From Microcoleus sp. AS-A8 (GTDB taxonomy: Bacteria > Cyanobacteriota > Cyanobacteriia > Cyanobacteriales > Coleofasciculaceae), in contig JAMPKV010000001.1 of assembly GCA_039962225.1 (NCBI GenBank), positions 310,001-374,000 on the forward strand: DNA of 64,000 nucleotides, written 5' to 3'. The first letter of the stretch is position 1, and each line of letters opens with the position of its first letter. Position numbers and translations under genes: made by a program. The notes below the pieces were generated by a model. That model was not told the DNA's origin. It was given only the letters and a program-made list of their open reading frames with translations, and ran no database searches. Positions 9,005-17,112 of this stretch are shown here, one piece after another.

Positions 9005-9474
9005 TCCTGTATCCTCACGTCTTGGGAAGAGCTGGGTGAAAAGCGAGTTCCTACTTTTTGGTAAGAAGCGATGTTAGTAGCGCACTAGGTTTTTTGATCA
9101 CGGTACTCTGGGCTTAACGTTGGATACTGTTGCATCCGCTTTACGCCAACGCCTTTAAAAGCCCTGCGCTAGCATCACGCTAGGAGTAGAGTTGGCTACG
9201 CTTGGCTGAGCTACGTGTCATAAAGAGGGTATCGCGCTTTGACCTCAACAGAAACGGTACAACCGTGAGCATTCCCGCCACGCTCAGGGTGAAGTATACA
9301 TATAAACTACCATCGTACCGAGTTTTATCCTCTTTGAGCGGCTCTCTCCTCTAGAGGTCGGGGCTGTCTTAGCTGCGGTATAGAAGAACGTAGCGTCTAT
9401 TAGATCGGCTACTGCGTGCGGTTCGTCGAGGACGGCTCACAATGGTAAATGAACTTTCCTTTATGGCCTAACTG
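9005..9474. other. 470-base gap, no gene seen
   Basis: It separates the divergent cyclase and mobA genes, so it must hold both promoters. I see no open frame with a credible start, no clear hairpin with a T-tract, and no tRNA fold. The GC-rich middle looks like decayed coding sequence but is not recognisable. Confidence 0.4.
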
Positions 9475-10083
9475 ATGAGGAAGACTCAATTACTATCTGC
9501 GATTATCCTGGCTGGAGGGCAGAGTTCTCGTATGGGTCAAGACAAAGCTCTGATTTCTCTCCAGGGTGTTCCGTTGCTGCGACGGGTTTGTGAAGTCGCT
9601 CTCCAGTGTGCGAGTGAAGTCTATGTGGTTACCCCTTGGCCTGATCGCTACCAAGACATCTTACCCGATGCGTGTCGCTTACTACAGGAAGTTCCTTTAC
9701 CCGGCAAAACCGAACCCCATGGCCCTCTCGTAGGATTTGCTCAAGGTCTGGCTCAAGTTAAAACAGATTGGGTACTCTTACTCGCCTGCGATTTACCCCA
9801 ACTACAGGTCAACGTTTTACAAGAGTGGGCAACGCAGCTAGAAAAGACGGACAAAAATGTCATTGCTCTGCTGCCGCGACATGCTAAAGGTTGGGAACCG
9901 TTGTGTGGTTTTTACAGACGCCAGTGTCTGCCAATACTCTCTCAATTTATCAACGAGGGAGGACGCTCGTTTCAGTCTTGGTTAGCGCAACATCCCGTCC
10001 AAGAACTGATGATTCAGGATACCCAACTCTTATTTAATTGCAACACTCCAGCTGACTTAGAACGCTTAGCCTCCTATCAATAA
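9475..10083 (+). CDS. mobA: molybdenum cofactor guanylyltransferase MobA
   Basis: The 202-residue enzyme attaches GMP from GTP to molybdopterin-Mo to form the bis-MGD-type cofactor used by enzymes such as nitrate reductase. The N terminus has the nucleotide-binding signature ILAGGQSSRMGQDKAL, followed by a basic/hydrophobic LLRRV. The mid-protein metal-binding segment reads LLACDLPQL, and the late GFYRRQCLP matches the family's substrate loop. Length is normal for MobA. It stands alone here; no other moa or moe gene is in the window. The start ATG lacks a strong Shine-Dalgarno, but the conserved motif begins only 11 residues in. Confidence 0.93.
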   Translation: MRKTQLLSAIILAGGQSSRMGQDKALISLQGVPLLRRVCEVALQCASEVYVVTPWPDRYQDILPDACRLLQEVPLPGKTEPHGPLVGFAQGLAQVKTDWVLLLACDLPQLQVNVLQEWATQLEKTDKNVIALLPRHAKGWEPLCGFYRRQCLPILSQFINEGGRSFQSWLAQHPVQELMIQDTQLLFNCNTPADLERLASYQ

Positions 10084-10477
10084 CACTGTTGAGCTGGCAG
10101 TTTCTAAAAAATGGGATTCTACCTATCAATACTATCTATTTCTTAAGAGTGAAGGGAATCCCTTCTGTAGAGTGAAGAGAATTGCTCAACAGGCTACTTA
10201 CCCTTAAGACGAAGACTAGATCGAGGTAAGCGATCGCCAAACTCAGCAATGGTTTACCCTCTTGCCCAACAGGCAACACTAGAGCGTGTGTACATTTTTT
10301 CAGGTAGACGCGTATCGGCTTTTCACAGCCTCCCACTCCAGGTTCACAGAGCGCACACGCCAGCAGAAAGATTGAGTTTTTTCCATCAAAGTTTGCACAT
10401 AGACCCTAGGCAAACGCCATGCCCACTATGGCGAACCAATTATTGAACGGACAGTTGAACGCGAAGGAGTAACAACC
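10084..10477. other. 394-base gap, no gene seen
   Basis: Open frames here lack codon character and family resemblance. The last 20 bases hold a good ribosome-binding site (GAAGGAG) for the next gene. A promoter is expected but I cannot place it. Confidence 0.4.
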
Positions 10478-11152
10478 ATGCTATTCAAAGACCGAAGGGC
10501 GGCAGGTCAACAACTGGCTGAGAAGCTAGCCGCCTATGCCAACCGCCCAAATGTTTTAGTGTTGGCGCTACCGAGAGGGGGTGTACCCGTCGCCTTTGAG
10601 GTTGCCCAAGCGCTTCATGTTCCCTTAGATGTTTTTCTGGTTCGCAAACTGGGTGTACCCGGTCAAGAAGAGTTGGCAATGGGGGCGCTGGCCTCTGGCG
10701 GTGTGCAAGTTCTCAATGACGAAGTGGTGCGATCGCTTCATCTGTCTGAAGCAACAATCCAGCAAGTGGCGACCCAAGAACAGCAAGAGCTAGAACGAAG
10801 AGAATGCCTTTATCGGGATGACCGTCCTGCCCCGGCTCTACAGGAATGCGCCGTTATTCTGATCGATGATGGTCTAGCCACGGGTGCAACCATGCGTGCA
10901 GCCGTCAAGGCGATTCGACAACAGCAACCGGCTCGGATTGTGGTTGCTGTACCGATTTCTTCACCAGAAACCTGCCAGGAATTGGCAGCGGAGGTAGACG
11001 AAATCATCTGCGCCATGACCCCCTCTCCTTTCCATAGCGTTGGTTACTGGTACAACAATTTTTCACAAACAACAGACCAAGAGGTTCGTGACTTACTCCA
11101 ACAGGCAACAACGAGGACTCAACCTTCAGCCGTTGGGGTGGCTGAGCTGTAA
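10478..11152 (+). CDS. phosphoribosyltransferase-family protein
   Basis: A 224-residue type I PRTase-fold protein. It opens with FKDRRAAGQQLAEKL and LALPRGGVPVAFEVAQAL, and carries the PRPP loop VILIDDGLATGATMRAAV near residues 127-144. The substrate-specific hood is not recognisable, so the base or other acceptor is unknown. It lies 20 bases upstream of the erythromycin-esterase-like gene on the same strand, presumably as an operon. This pairing is common in bacteria, where the PRTase-like protein may be regulatory or produce a modified metabolite. The start is supported by GGAG 12 bases upstream. Confidence 0.9.
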   Translation: MLFKDRRAAGQQLAEKLAAYANRPNVLVLALPRGGVPVAFEVAQALHVPLDVFLVRKLGVPGQEELAMGALASGGVQVLNDEVVRSLHLSEATIQQVATQEQQELERRECLYRDDRPAPALQECAVILIDDGLATGATMRAAVKAIRQQQPARIVVAVPISSPETCQELAAEVDEIICAMTPSPFHSVGYWYNNFSQTTDQEVRDLLQQATTRTQPSAVGVAEL

Positions 11153-11172
11153 AGCGTCAAAGGACGAGAACG

Positions 11173-12519
11173 ATGTTAGATTCTACAAAAACGAATATAA
11201 GTGATGTCGTGCGTCAGGCGGCTGTGCCTCTGACTGGCGCAGTTGAAGATTATGACTCATTGATGGATTTAATTGGTGATGCTCGCTTTGTTCTGATGGG
11301 TGAGGCGTCTCACGGAACACACGAATTCTATGAACAACGAGCTGAAATTACTAAGCGGCTGATTCGGGAAAAAGGCTTTACGGCTGTGGCGGTTGAAGCA
11401 GATTGGCCGGATGCCTACCGTGTGAACCGCTATGTGCGGGGGATGAACGGTGATGCGACCAGTACCGAGGCTCTGGCTGGCTTCGATCGCTTCCCCACCT
11501 GGATGTGGCGTAATACAGTTGTGGTCAACTTCGTGGATTGGCTACGAGAATACAATCACTCATTGCCACCCAACGTTGCCAAGACAGGCTTTTATGGGCT
11601 TGACCTTTATAGCATGTATGAGTCCATCAAAGCTGTTCTGGGGTATCTCGACAAGATTGACCCGGAAGCCGCCCAGAGGGCAAGGTATCGCTATTCTTGC
11701 TTGGAACATTTTGGTGAAGACAGCCAATCTTATGGATATGCTGCCAGTTTGGGCTTGAGTTCATCCTGTGAAGAGGAAGCGATTAACCAGCTAATGGAAT
11801 TGCAACGCCGCACGGCTGAGTTCTCGCAAGGGGATAGTCAGGTGGCAGAGGATGAGTTTTTCTATGCCCAGCAGAATGCACGGCTGGTGAAGAACGCTGA
11901 GGAATACTATCGTTCGATGTTTGGGGGGCGCGTGTCGTCGTGGAATTTGCGCGATCGCCACATGGCGGAAACTCTCGATCAGCTCGTTGCTCACTTGGAT
12001 CGACACGAGAATCGTAGTAAAGTCGTTGTCTGGGCGCACAACTCCCACCTTGGGGATGCACGCGCAACGGATATGGGGGCGTCTGGAGAATTGAATGTCG
12101 GTCAACTGGTGCGTCAACAGTATGGTAACGATGCTGTATTAATCGGCTTCAGCACCTACACGGGGACTGTTACCGCCGCTTCGGATTGGGGGGCACCGCC
12201 AGAGCGCAAGCGTGTCCGTCCGGCGTTAGCAGGCAGTTATGAAGCCTTGTTTCATGCTACAGAGTTGGCACAATTCTTGTTGAATCTGCGGGATAACGAT
12301 GAAGTTAGAGAGAGGCTGCGTCAGCGACGATTGGAACGTGCGATCGGTGTGATTTATCTTCCCCAAAGCGAGCGTATCAGCCACTACTTCAAGGCTCGTC
12401 TATCCGAGCAATTTGATGCAATGATCCACTTTGATGAAACACGAGCTTTAGAACCCCTAGAGCGCACGCCCCACTGGGAATCAGGCGAAGCACCGGAGAC
12501 TTATCCTTTCGGTTTTTAG
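11173..12519 (+). CDS. erythromycin esterase-like hydrolase
   Basis: A 448-residue member of the erythromycin esterase (Ere) superfamily. Family landmarks are intact: GEASHGTHEFY (catalytic His) near residue 45, VEADWPDAYRVN near 75, and VVWAHNSHLGDAR near 290. The final third has SYEALFH and IGVIYLPQSER, also typical. Many environmental members are not macrolide esterases, and the natural substrate is unknown. Being coupled to a PRTase-like gene argues for a housekeeping or stress metabolite rather than an antibiotic. It probably shares the upstream promoter; GGACGAGAACG precedes its ATG. Confidence 0.9.
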   Translation: MLDSTKTNISDVVRQAAVPLTGAVEDYDSLMDLIGDARFVLMGEASHGTHEFYEQRAEITKRLIREKGFTAVAVEADWPDAYRVNRYVRGMNGDATSTEALAGFDRFPTWMWRNTVVVNFVDWLREYNHSLPPNVAKTGFYGLDLYSMYESIKAVLGYLDKIDPEAAQRARYRYSCLEHFGEDSQSYGYAASLGLSSSCEEEAINQLMELQRRTAEFSQGDSQVAEDEFFYAQQNARLVKNAEEYYRSMFGGRVSSWNLRDRHMAETLDQLVAHLDRHENRSKVVVWAHNSHLGDARATDMGASGELNVGQLVRQQYGNDAVLIGFSTYTGTVTAASDWGAPPERKRVRPALAGSYEALFHATELAQFLLNLRDNDEVRERLRQRRLERAIGVIYLPQSERISHYFKARLSEQFDAMIHFDETRALEPLERTPHWESGEAPETYPFGF

Positions 12520-12647
12520 CAGTAAAGGTTGATATTTGCATCGCACAAGAAATCTCTACACTTGAAACCGGCTTTCTCAAACGATTGTTAGCTTACGCAG
12601 TAGGTAGACTCAGATCTGGCACCATTTTCAGTAAGCCCGAAAATCCG

Positions 12648-12758
12648 CCGTGGAATTAATTCCACGGCTCATAGTGAAAGTCCATTTCAATGGACTGAAA
12701 TTCCTACTCAGTTTTCTGCGAGAACACTTGATCGATCAGACAGTGGTTTTAACCACTG
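12648..12758. repeat. cluster of four palindromes
   Basis: Four unrelated perfect inverted repeats occur within 111 bases: CCGTGGAATTAATTCCACGG at 12648-12667, AGTCCATT/AATGGACT at 12679-12696 (2-base loop), TGATCGATCA at 12729-12738, and CAGTGGTT/AACCACTG at 12741-12758 (2-base loop). They lie in the gap 12520-13027, which holds no gene. None has a T-tract. They could be a mobile multi-hairpin repeat, an RNA structure or the debris of insertion-sequence ends. Confidence 0.7.
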
Positions 12759-12844
12759 GCGGGTTGTTGCCACTGGTGCAAGATGTAAGTAGACACAAAT
12801 AAATGATGGTATGTAAACCAACGTTAAGAAACTAAAATCCTTTT

Positions 12845-12900
12845 CCCTTCTGCCTTCTGCCTTCTGTCCTCTGTCCTCACTCTCATCTCCGGTCTGCCTT
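12845..12900. repeat. CCTTCTG/CCTCTGT heptamer repeat
   Basis: Several tandem copies of TTCTGCC and TCTGTCC variants run through the middle of the gap upstream of the acyltransferase gene. This is the classic cyanobacterial short tandem repeat; a second block is at 32099-32136. Confidence 0.7.
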
Positions 12901-13027
12901 GCCTCAACAGTAAATATTAATGCCGACCTACTTCTCCCAAGCTAGCTAAGATCAGCTATCGGGTAGAGGTATTGATGGCTCATTCACAATAAAGATAGGA
13001 CACGAGCAATAGCGACTATCCAACCGA

Positions 13028-14110
13028 ATGCAGCAATCCTCAGTTGATTCTTATCGATTTACTTGGTTTGATTGGTTTTGCCTCTGGTATCCTCCCGGTT
13101 GGCTGATTTTGTTCAACCGCCATTGGCAACACTATCATGCCGATCCGGATGGCTGGAATGGGTTGGAATATGCATTATTTTTGATTCCAGGGGGATTTTA
13201 CCTGGCGCTGCTGCTGCGCTGGTTACGCTTGGGTTGCCGTTCACCTGGTTCATCGGTTGCTCAGTTCGATCCAAACTATCAGAACGCCTTCCGGGATGAG
13301 ATTGTGGCACCGATTGTTCAGTATTATTTTCGTGCTGAATTACACCAGACGGAAAATCTGCCTCAAACTGAGCGATTGATGGTAGCCATGAATCATGCGG
13401 GGATGTGTTTTCCTTGGGACTTCATTACATTAGCTTATCTGTTAGGTCATACACGCGGTTGGGTTGTGCAACCCCTGGCAAGTGTTTCGTTATTTGAACA
13501 TCCTTGGGTGATTTGGTGGTTACCTCCTGGATGGTCGCAGGTTTTAGGGGGTGTGCGAGCAGAACTGAATGAGTTTGAAGCGGCAATAACTCATAAAACA
13601 GTTTTACTTTATCCACCCGAAGGCGTACATGGCCCTGGGAAAGGTTGGTCGAAGCGCTATCAGTTGGAGACGTTTCATCCGAGTTTTATTCAACTGTGCG
13701 ATCGCTACCGCCTTCCGATTCTGCCCGTAATTTGCCTCGGTAGTGAGTTGTTGCATCCTTGGGCGTTTAATGTCAAAAAATTAGCCAGACGAGTCTCCCT
13801 GCCCTTTCTGCCTATCTCACCGTTGATGTTTATCTTCTTACTGTTTCCATCAATGGGGGTTTGGGCAATGAGAACCCGCTTGAGTTATTACATTCAGCCT
13901 TTGTATGAATCTTGGACGGACGTAGCGTCAGATCAGACACTGAGGACTGAAACCTCTGAAGGTGGAACAGCGTTGAGAGTTCACCTAGGGCAATTGGCAG
14001 CACCACCGAGCATCAGGCGATCGCAAGCTTACCGAAACGCTCAACACTTGCGCGAAAAGCTGCAACATCAACTCTCCCGACTCTTAAGCCAAAAGTCCGA
14101 TACCCCGTAA
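13028..14110 (+). CDS. PlsC-like membrane acyltransferase
   Basis: A 360-residue protein with the glycerophospholipid acyltransferase layout: hydrophobic segments near residues 17-32 and 50-68, then MVAMNHAGMCFPWDF (NH...D block I, with wider spacing than the usual HX4D), a VLLYPPEGVHGPGKGW block like the PEGxR substrate block, and a hydrophobic segment near 265-285. The spacing is closer to the LPLAT/MGAT-like branch than to bacterial PlsC proper. It should transfer an acyl group from acyl-ACP or acyl-CoA to a glycerolipid or other alcohol at the membrane. The substrate cannot be read from sequence. It stands alone and runs toward a converging gene. Confidence 0.78.
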   Translation: MQQSSVDSYRFTWFDWFCLWYPPGWLILFNRHWQHYHADPDGWNGLEYALFLIPGGFYLALLLRWLRLGCRSPGSSVAQFDPNYQNAFRDEIVAPIVQYYFRAELHQTENLPQTERLMVAMNHAGMCFPWDFITLAYLLGHTRGWVVQPLASVSLFEHPWVIWWLPPGWSQVLGGVRAELNEFEAAITHKTVLLYPPEGVHGPGKGWSKRYQLETFHPSFIQLCDRYRLPILPVICLGSELLHPWAFNVKKLARRVSLPFLPISPLMFIFLLFPSMGVWAMRTRLSYYIQPLYESWTDVASDQTLRTETSEGGTALRVHLGQLAAPPSIRRSQAYRNAQHLREKLQHQLSRLLSQKSDTP

Positions 14111-14184
14111 TTAAACCCAAATTCCAATTTTGCTGGCTCAGGGAGCGGCACCTAAGGCGTTTAGCGTTGCCAACTGAGCTGCTG

Positions 14185-14514
14185 TTAGCCGTATTGTTGG
14201 GACAAAAGTACCATTGTTGATATCCCACGGGTGTTGGGGAGGGGATAGGTTTCTTGTTGGTAGTGGCGCAAAACAGCTTTAATATTTTGCTTCGAGACGG
14301 GTTCGCCGAAGGCTTGGGAGAGACTTCGCCACAGTTGGGAACCAACTTGTTTGATGTAGTCGTGTTGATAACCTAATTGCTCGGCAATCTCCTTGTAGGA
14401 GAGTCCAGCCCAAGTTTGCAGAAAGACTTCCGATTGAATGTCATTGAGTCTTTGTCTTTGGTGAGCAAAGCGTAAAAATGTATCGACGAAGGTGAGCGCT
14501 TCTTGTCCTGTCAT
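14185..14514 (-). CDS. stand-alone vMAP-N-like helical domain protein
   Basis: The 109-residue protein matches the N-terminal module found on many cyanobacterial NB-ARC/AAA/WD40 effector proteins (vWA-MoxR-associated protein N-terminal domain). Matching parts are EALTFVDTFLRF, LSYKEIAEQLGYQHDYIKQV, LWRSLSQAFGEPVSK and NIKAVLR. In typical proteins this ~80-residue module is followed by a large ATPase and repeats. Here the frame stops about 25 residues later, so it is either an adaptor or a truncated remnant. The helix-turn-helix-like core suggests protein-protein or DNA contacts; function is unproven. Confidence 0.7.
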   Translation of the reverse strand: MTGQEALTFVDTFLRFAHQRQRLNDIQSEVFLQTWAGLSYKEIAEQLGYQHDYIKQVGSQLWRSLSQAFGEPVSKQNIKAVLRHYQQETYPLPNTRGISTMVLLSQQYG

Positions 14515-14612
14515 TGCCAGTCATCTTGACGTAAGTCTTAAATTTACTGGGTTTTTCAGGCTGTAACACAGCAATACCTATAAAATTTACATCCTCCTTC
14601 TGGAGTATTTTA

Positions 14613-14958
14613 TTTTTCTCACTGACAGTGCGATCGGGTGTGGTTTTGATTAGGCTTCAAGCCACTGCAAATTGAACATCGTTGAGTCCTGAGTCAGTTT
14701 GGAGACGCACTGACGGCTTCTAGCTGCTCTGACGATCTGACATTTTTACGACTTTTTATCTGACTTTTATCTGACTTTTTCCGACTGCCAAGGCGTATAC
14801 CGAACAGTTAGCTTGGTTTCATCGTTATGGAAGAGATGAGGGTGAAAGATGCGTAAGCATTGCTTTCCGCAGGAATCGCTCTTTATCCGTAGCTTGAGAT
14901 CTAGGGAATTTACCAATCTTTACAAAAAAAACTCACTTTTTCTCACCGACAGTGCGAT
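14613..14958. repeat. direct repeat pair upstream of the peptidoglycan hydrolase
   Basis: Positions 14613-14634 and 14937-14958 match at 21 of 22 bases (core CTCACTGACAGTGCGAT, with one T/C change). The second copy is preceded by an AATCTTTACAAAA block that recurs upstream of the next gene. The gap 14515-15137 holds no gene; it also contains an ATCTGACTTTT tandem repeat near 14758-14782. Confidence 0.65.
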
Positions 14959-15015
14959 TGAGGGTGAGTTATTCGTTGAATTCAGGCAAAGCTCAAAAAG
15001 CTACTAACTGTTCGG
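14800..15015. repeat. 216-base segment bounded by 12-bp inverted repeats
   Basis: CCGAACAGTTAG at 14800-14811 returns as CTAACTGTTCGG at 15004-15015. No coding frame lies between. The geometry fits a small MITE-like element, but no target duplication is evident and only one copy is in the window. Confidence 0.4.
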
Positions 15016-15137
15016 AGTTCAATCGCAAATGTGCAGGAGCAGTCAACGAAAAAGAGTATTAGCCTGCACAAGCGGTTCAACGTGAGCGCCCATCTCACAG
15101 ATTGAACACAAGTTGTAAATTTTTAGGACTGATAAAA

Positions 15138-16853
15138 ATGAGTAAACTTTTTAATCAACTGGTCAAAGCCTACGCAGAAACGATTATTGAATTTCCTCAA
15201 CTTAAGGGGATTACTGTTGCTCAATGGCTCTTAGAATCTGGTCGAGGAACTAGCCGTCTCGCCACTGCACATCTTAATTTTGGTGGTTTGAAATGGCGCG
15301 ATGGAATGGAAGAATTTGCTACGCCTGTAAAATACGAAGCTAGTGATGGTAAAGACGAATATTGCAAGTTTGAAAGCCTAGAAAAGTTTATTAAAGGCTA
15401 CTGGCATTTTTTAGAGCGTTCTCCCTACGAAGGATGGCGTAATAATGTAAGTTCTGCGGAGGATTTTATTCGCTTCATTGCCCCCATTTATGCAGGGGAT
15501 AGCAATTATGTTTCTAAGGTTTTAAATGTGTATGTTGAGGCAAAACGACTCTTCGCTGATGCCGAGCATATAAATCATCATCATCCCGGAACCGCAGAAC
15601 CTGTTAGCAAACCACCGATCAAAGCTTTTATTCAAAGCCCCAATCATAGCAGTCGAGCGGGTGCTGATATTGATACAATTGTCGTTCACTATACAACCGC
15701 AGGGACTGTCTCTGGCACAATCGCACATTTTAAAAATCCTACATCACAAGTCTCTGCCCACTACGTTATTGATAAAAATGGCGACATCTATCAAATGGTA
15801 AAAGATTCCGATAAAGCTTGGCACGCTGCCAACGCCAATCGTACTACTATTGGGATTGAACACGTTGCTAAAGTAGGAGACCGATTAACAGAGATGCAGG
15901 AAAAATCATCCATCCACCTAATCAAGTGGTTGATGACAGAATATAAAATTCCCAAAGAAAATATCAAAGCTCATCAGCAGATTATCCCAACCAGTTGTCC
16001 AGGAAATATTTTTGGCGATGCTATTGACGATACGAACCTGCCAAAATTTAAGGCGTGGGTTGCCAAAAATTTCTCAAAGAAGGTAATGCGGACTCCAGAG
16101 CCATTAAGTCCATCTGGATTAGGACTTTATATTGTGCAACCAGGTGATACTCTTTCAGCTATAGCGGCTCGTCATGACATAACTTTGGATGCACTGAAAG
16201 CACTTAATTCTAGCATTCAAAATTTTAATCATATTTTTCCCGGTCAAAGAATCACTGTCGCACGGGTGGAGGGAGATGAGCATTTCATTTTCCCATCCAG
16301 TCGTCCCTTAAATCTCCCGATTACGATTGCTGAACATCAACTCAACTCTAGTAATTACCAAGAGTTTTCTCATCCACATCTAGGTAACATTACGATTACG
16401 GGTGGATATATGGAACCTCATGGTCATTCTGCTAAACCGGAAATAAAAGCTATCTTCTTGGATGGAACATCAAAAATCTTACCCAAATCTGAGCGCAATA
16501 TTGGCATTGATTATGTAGCCTCTGACCGCAAAGTGAAAGCTTGGTACGGCGGAATTGTCACGAAACAAGGCAAAGAAGGTGGTTATGGACGACGAGTTCA
16601 CATTCAACTTGACGTCACTTATGAATTTCAAGGCAAGAAATACCAAGTTTATCAGGCATTCGCTCACTTGCAAGCAATTTCGGTCAGTGTCGGACAAGTG
16701 GTAGGACAAGGTGGGCAAATTGGTATTATGGGAGGCTCAGGGGCTTCCTCAGATAATGACTATCCACTTCATGTGGACTTGAGTACGTACCTTTTTATCA
16801 ATGGTAATTTGGTTCAACTAAATCCCCAAGCTTTGGATAAACAGTTAGCTTAA
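15138..16853 (+). CDS. modular peptidoglycan hydrolase (glucosaminidase, amidase, LysM, M23-like)
   Basis: The 571-residue protein has four modules. Residues ~1-135 are glucosaminidase-like (GITVAQWLLESGRG, then HLNFGGLKW). Residues ~160-310 are an N-acetylmuramoyl-L-alanine amidase 2 domain, with zinc ligands in TIVVHYTTAG, KAWHAA and PTSCPG. A LysM follows near 330-380 (YIVQPGDTLSAIAARHDITL). The C-terminal part resembles an M23 fold (FAHLQ, LHVDLS), but the first zinc-binding HxxxD is not evident, so it may be inactive. There is no signal peptide, so export would be unconventional or the protein is lysin-like. I start at this ATG because AGGA lies 12 bases upstream; an in-frame TTG 36 bases earlier is less likely. 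Confidence 0.85.
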   Translation: MSKLFNQLVKAYAETIIEFPQLKGITVAQWLLESGRGTSRLATAHLNFGGLKWRDGMEEFATPVKYEASDGKDEYCKFESLEKFIKGYWHFLERSPYEGWRNNVSSAEDFIRFIAPIYAGDSNYVSKVLNVYVEAKRLFADAEHINHHHPGTAEPVSKPPIKAFIQSPNHSSRAGADIDTIVVHYTTAGTVSGTIAHFKNPTSQVSAHYVIDKNGDIYQMVKDSDKAWHAANANRTTIGIEHVAKVGDRLTEMQEKSSIHLIKWLMTEYKIPKENIKAHQQIIPTSCPGNIFGDAIDDTNLPKFKAWVAKNFSKKVMRTPEPLSPSGLGLYIVQPGDTLSAIAARHDITLDALKALNSSIQNFNHIFPGQRITVARVEGDEHFIFPSSRPLNLPITIAEHQLNSSNYQEFSHPHLGNITITGGYMEPHGHSAKPEIKAIFLDGTSKILPKSERNIGIDYVASDRKVKAWYGGIVTKQGKEGGYGRRVHIQLDVTYEFQGKKYQVYQAFAHLQAISVSVGQVVGQGGQIGIMGGSGASSDNDYPLHVDLSTYLFINGNLVQLNPQALDKQLA

Positions 16854-17011
16854 ACTGCGCTTTTAGTGCGATCGCCAACATAAGCACAGGAGCAGGCGAC
16901 CGCAGTGGGAAGGGGAAGGAGAAATTTTGAGATTGTCGCAAAAGCTCGATCTAAGGCTTGTTTAAAACGACAATTACTGCTTCCCCTTAGCTCAAAAACT
17001 GACTAATTGAC

Positions 17012-17063
17012 AAATCTTTAGACCTTACAAAAGTAACTTAATATTTTCTCAAGACAGAGCAAT
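17012..17063 (+). promoter_or_regulatory. shared upstream block, copy 2
   Basis: It contains AAATCTTTA, then ACCTTACAAAAGTAAC at 17022-17037, then TTTTCTCAAGACAGAGCAAT at 17044-17063. The middle 16 bases recur exactly upstream of the catalase-like gene, and the last part resembles the repeats upstream of the peptidoglycan hydrolase. It ends 49 bases before the patatin start, a plausible promoter or operator position. Confidence 0.45.
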
Positions 17064-17112
17064 TCCGAAATTCACATTGGGTTTCAAAACAACAAGAGCT
17101 TGAGGTTTCAGA

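Noticed and set aside
10136-10336. Small minus-strand frame in the gap before the PRTase gene
   Set aside because: No recognisable motif or start context; looks like noise.
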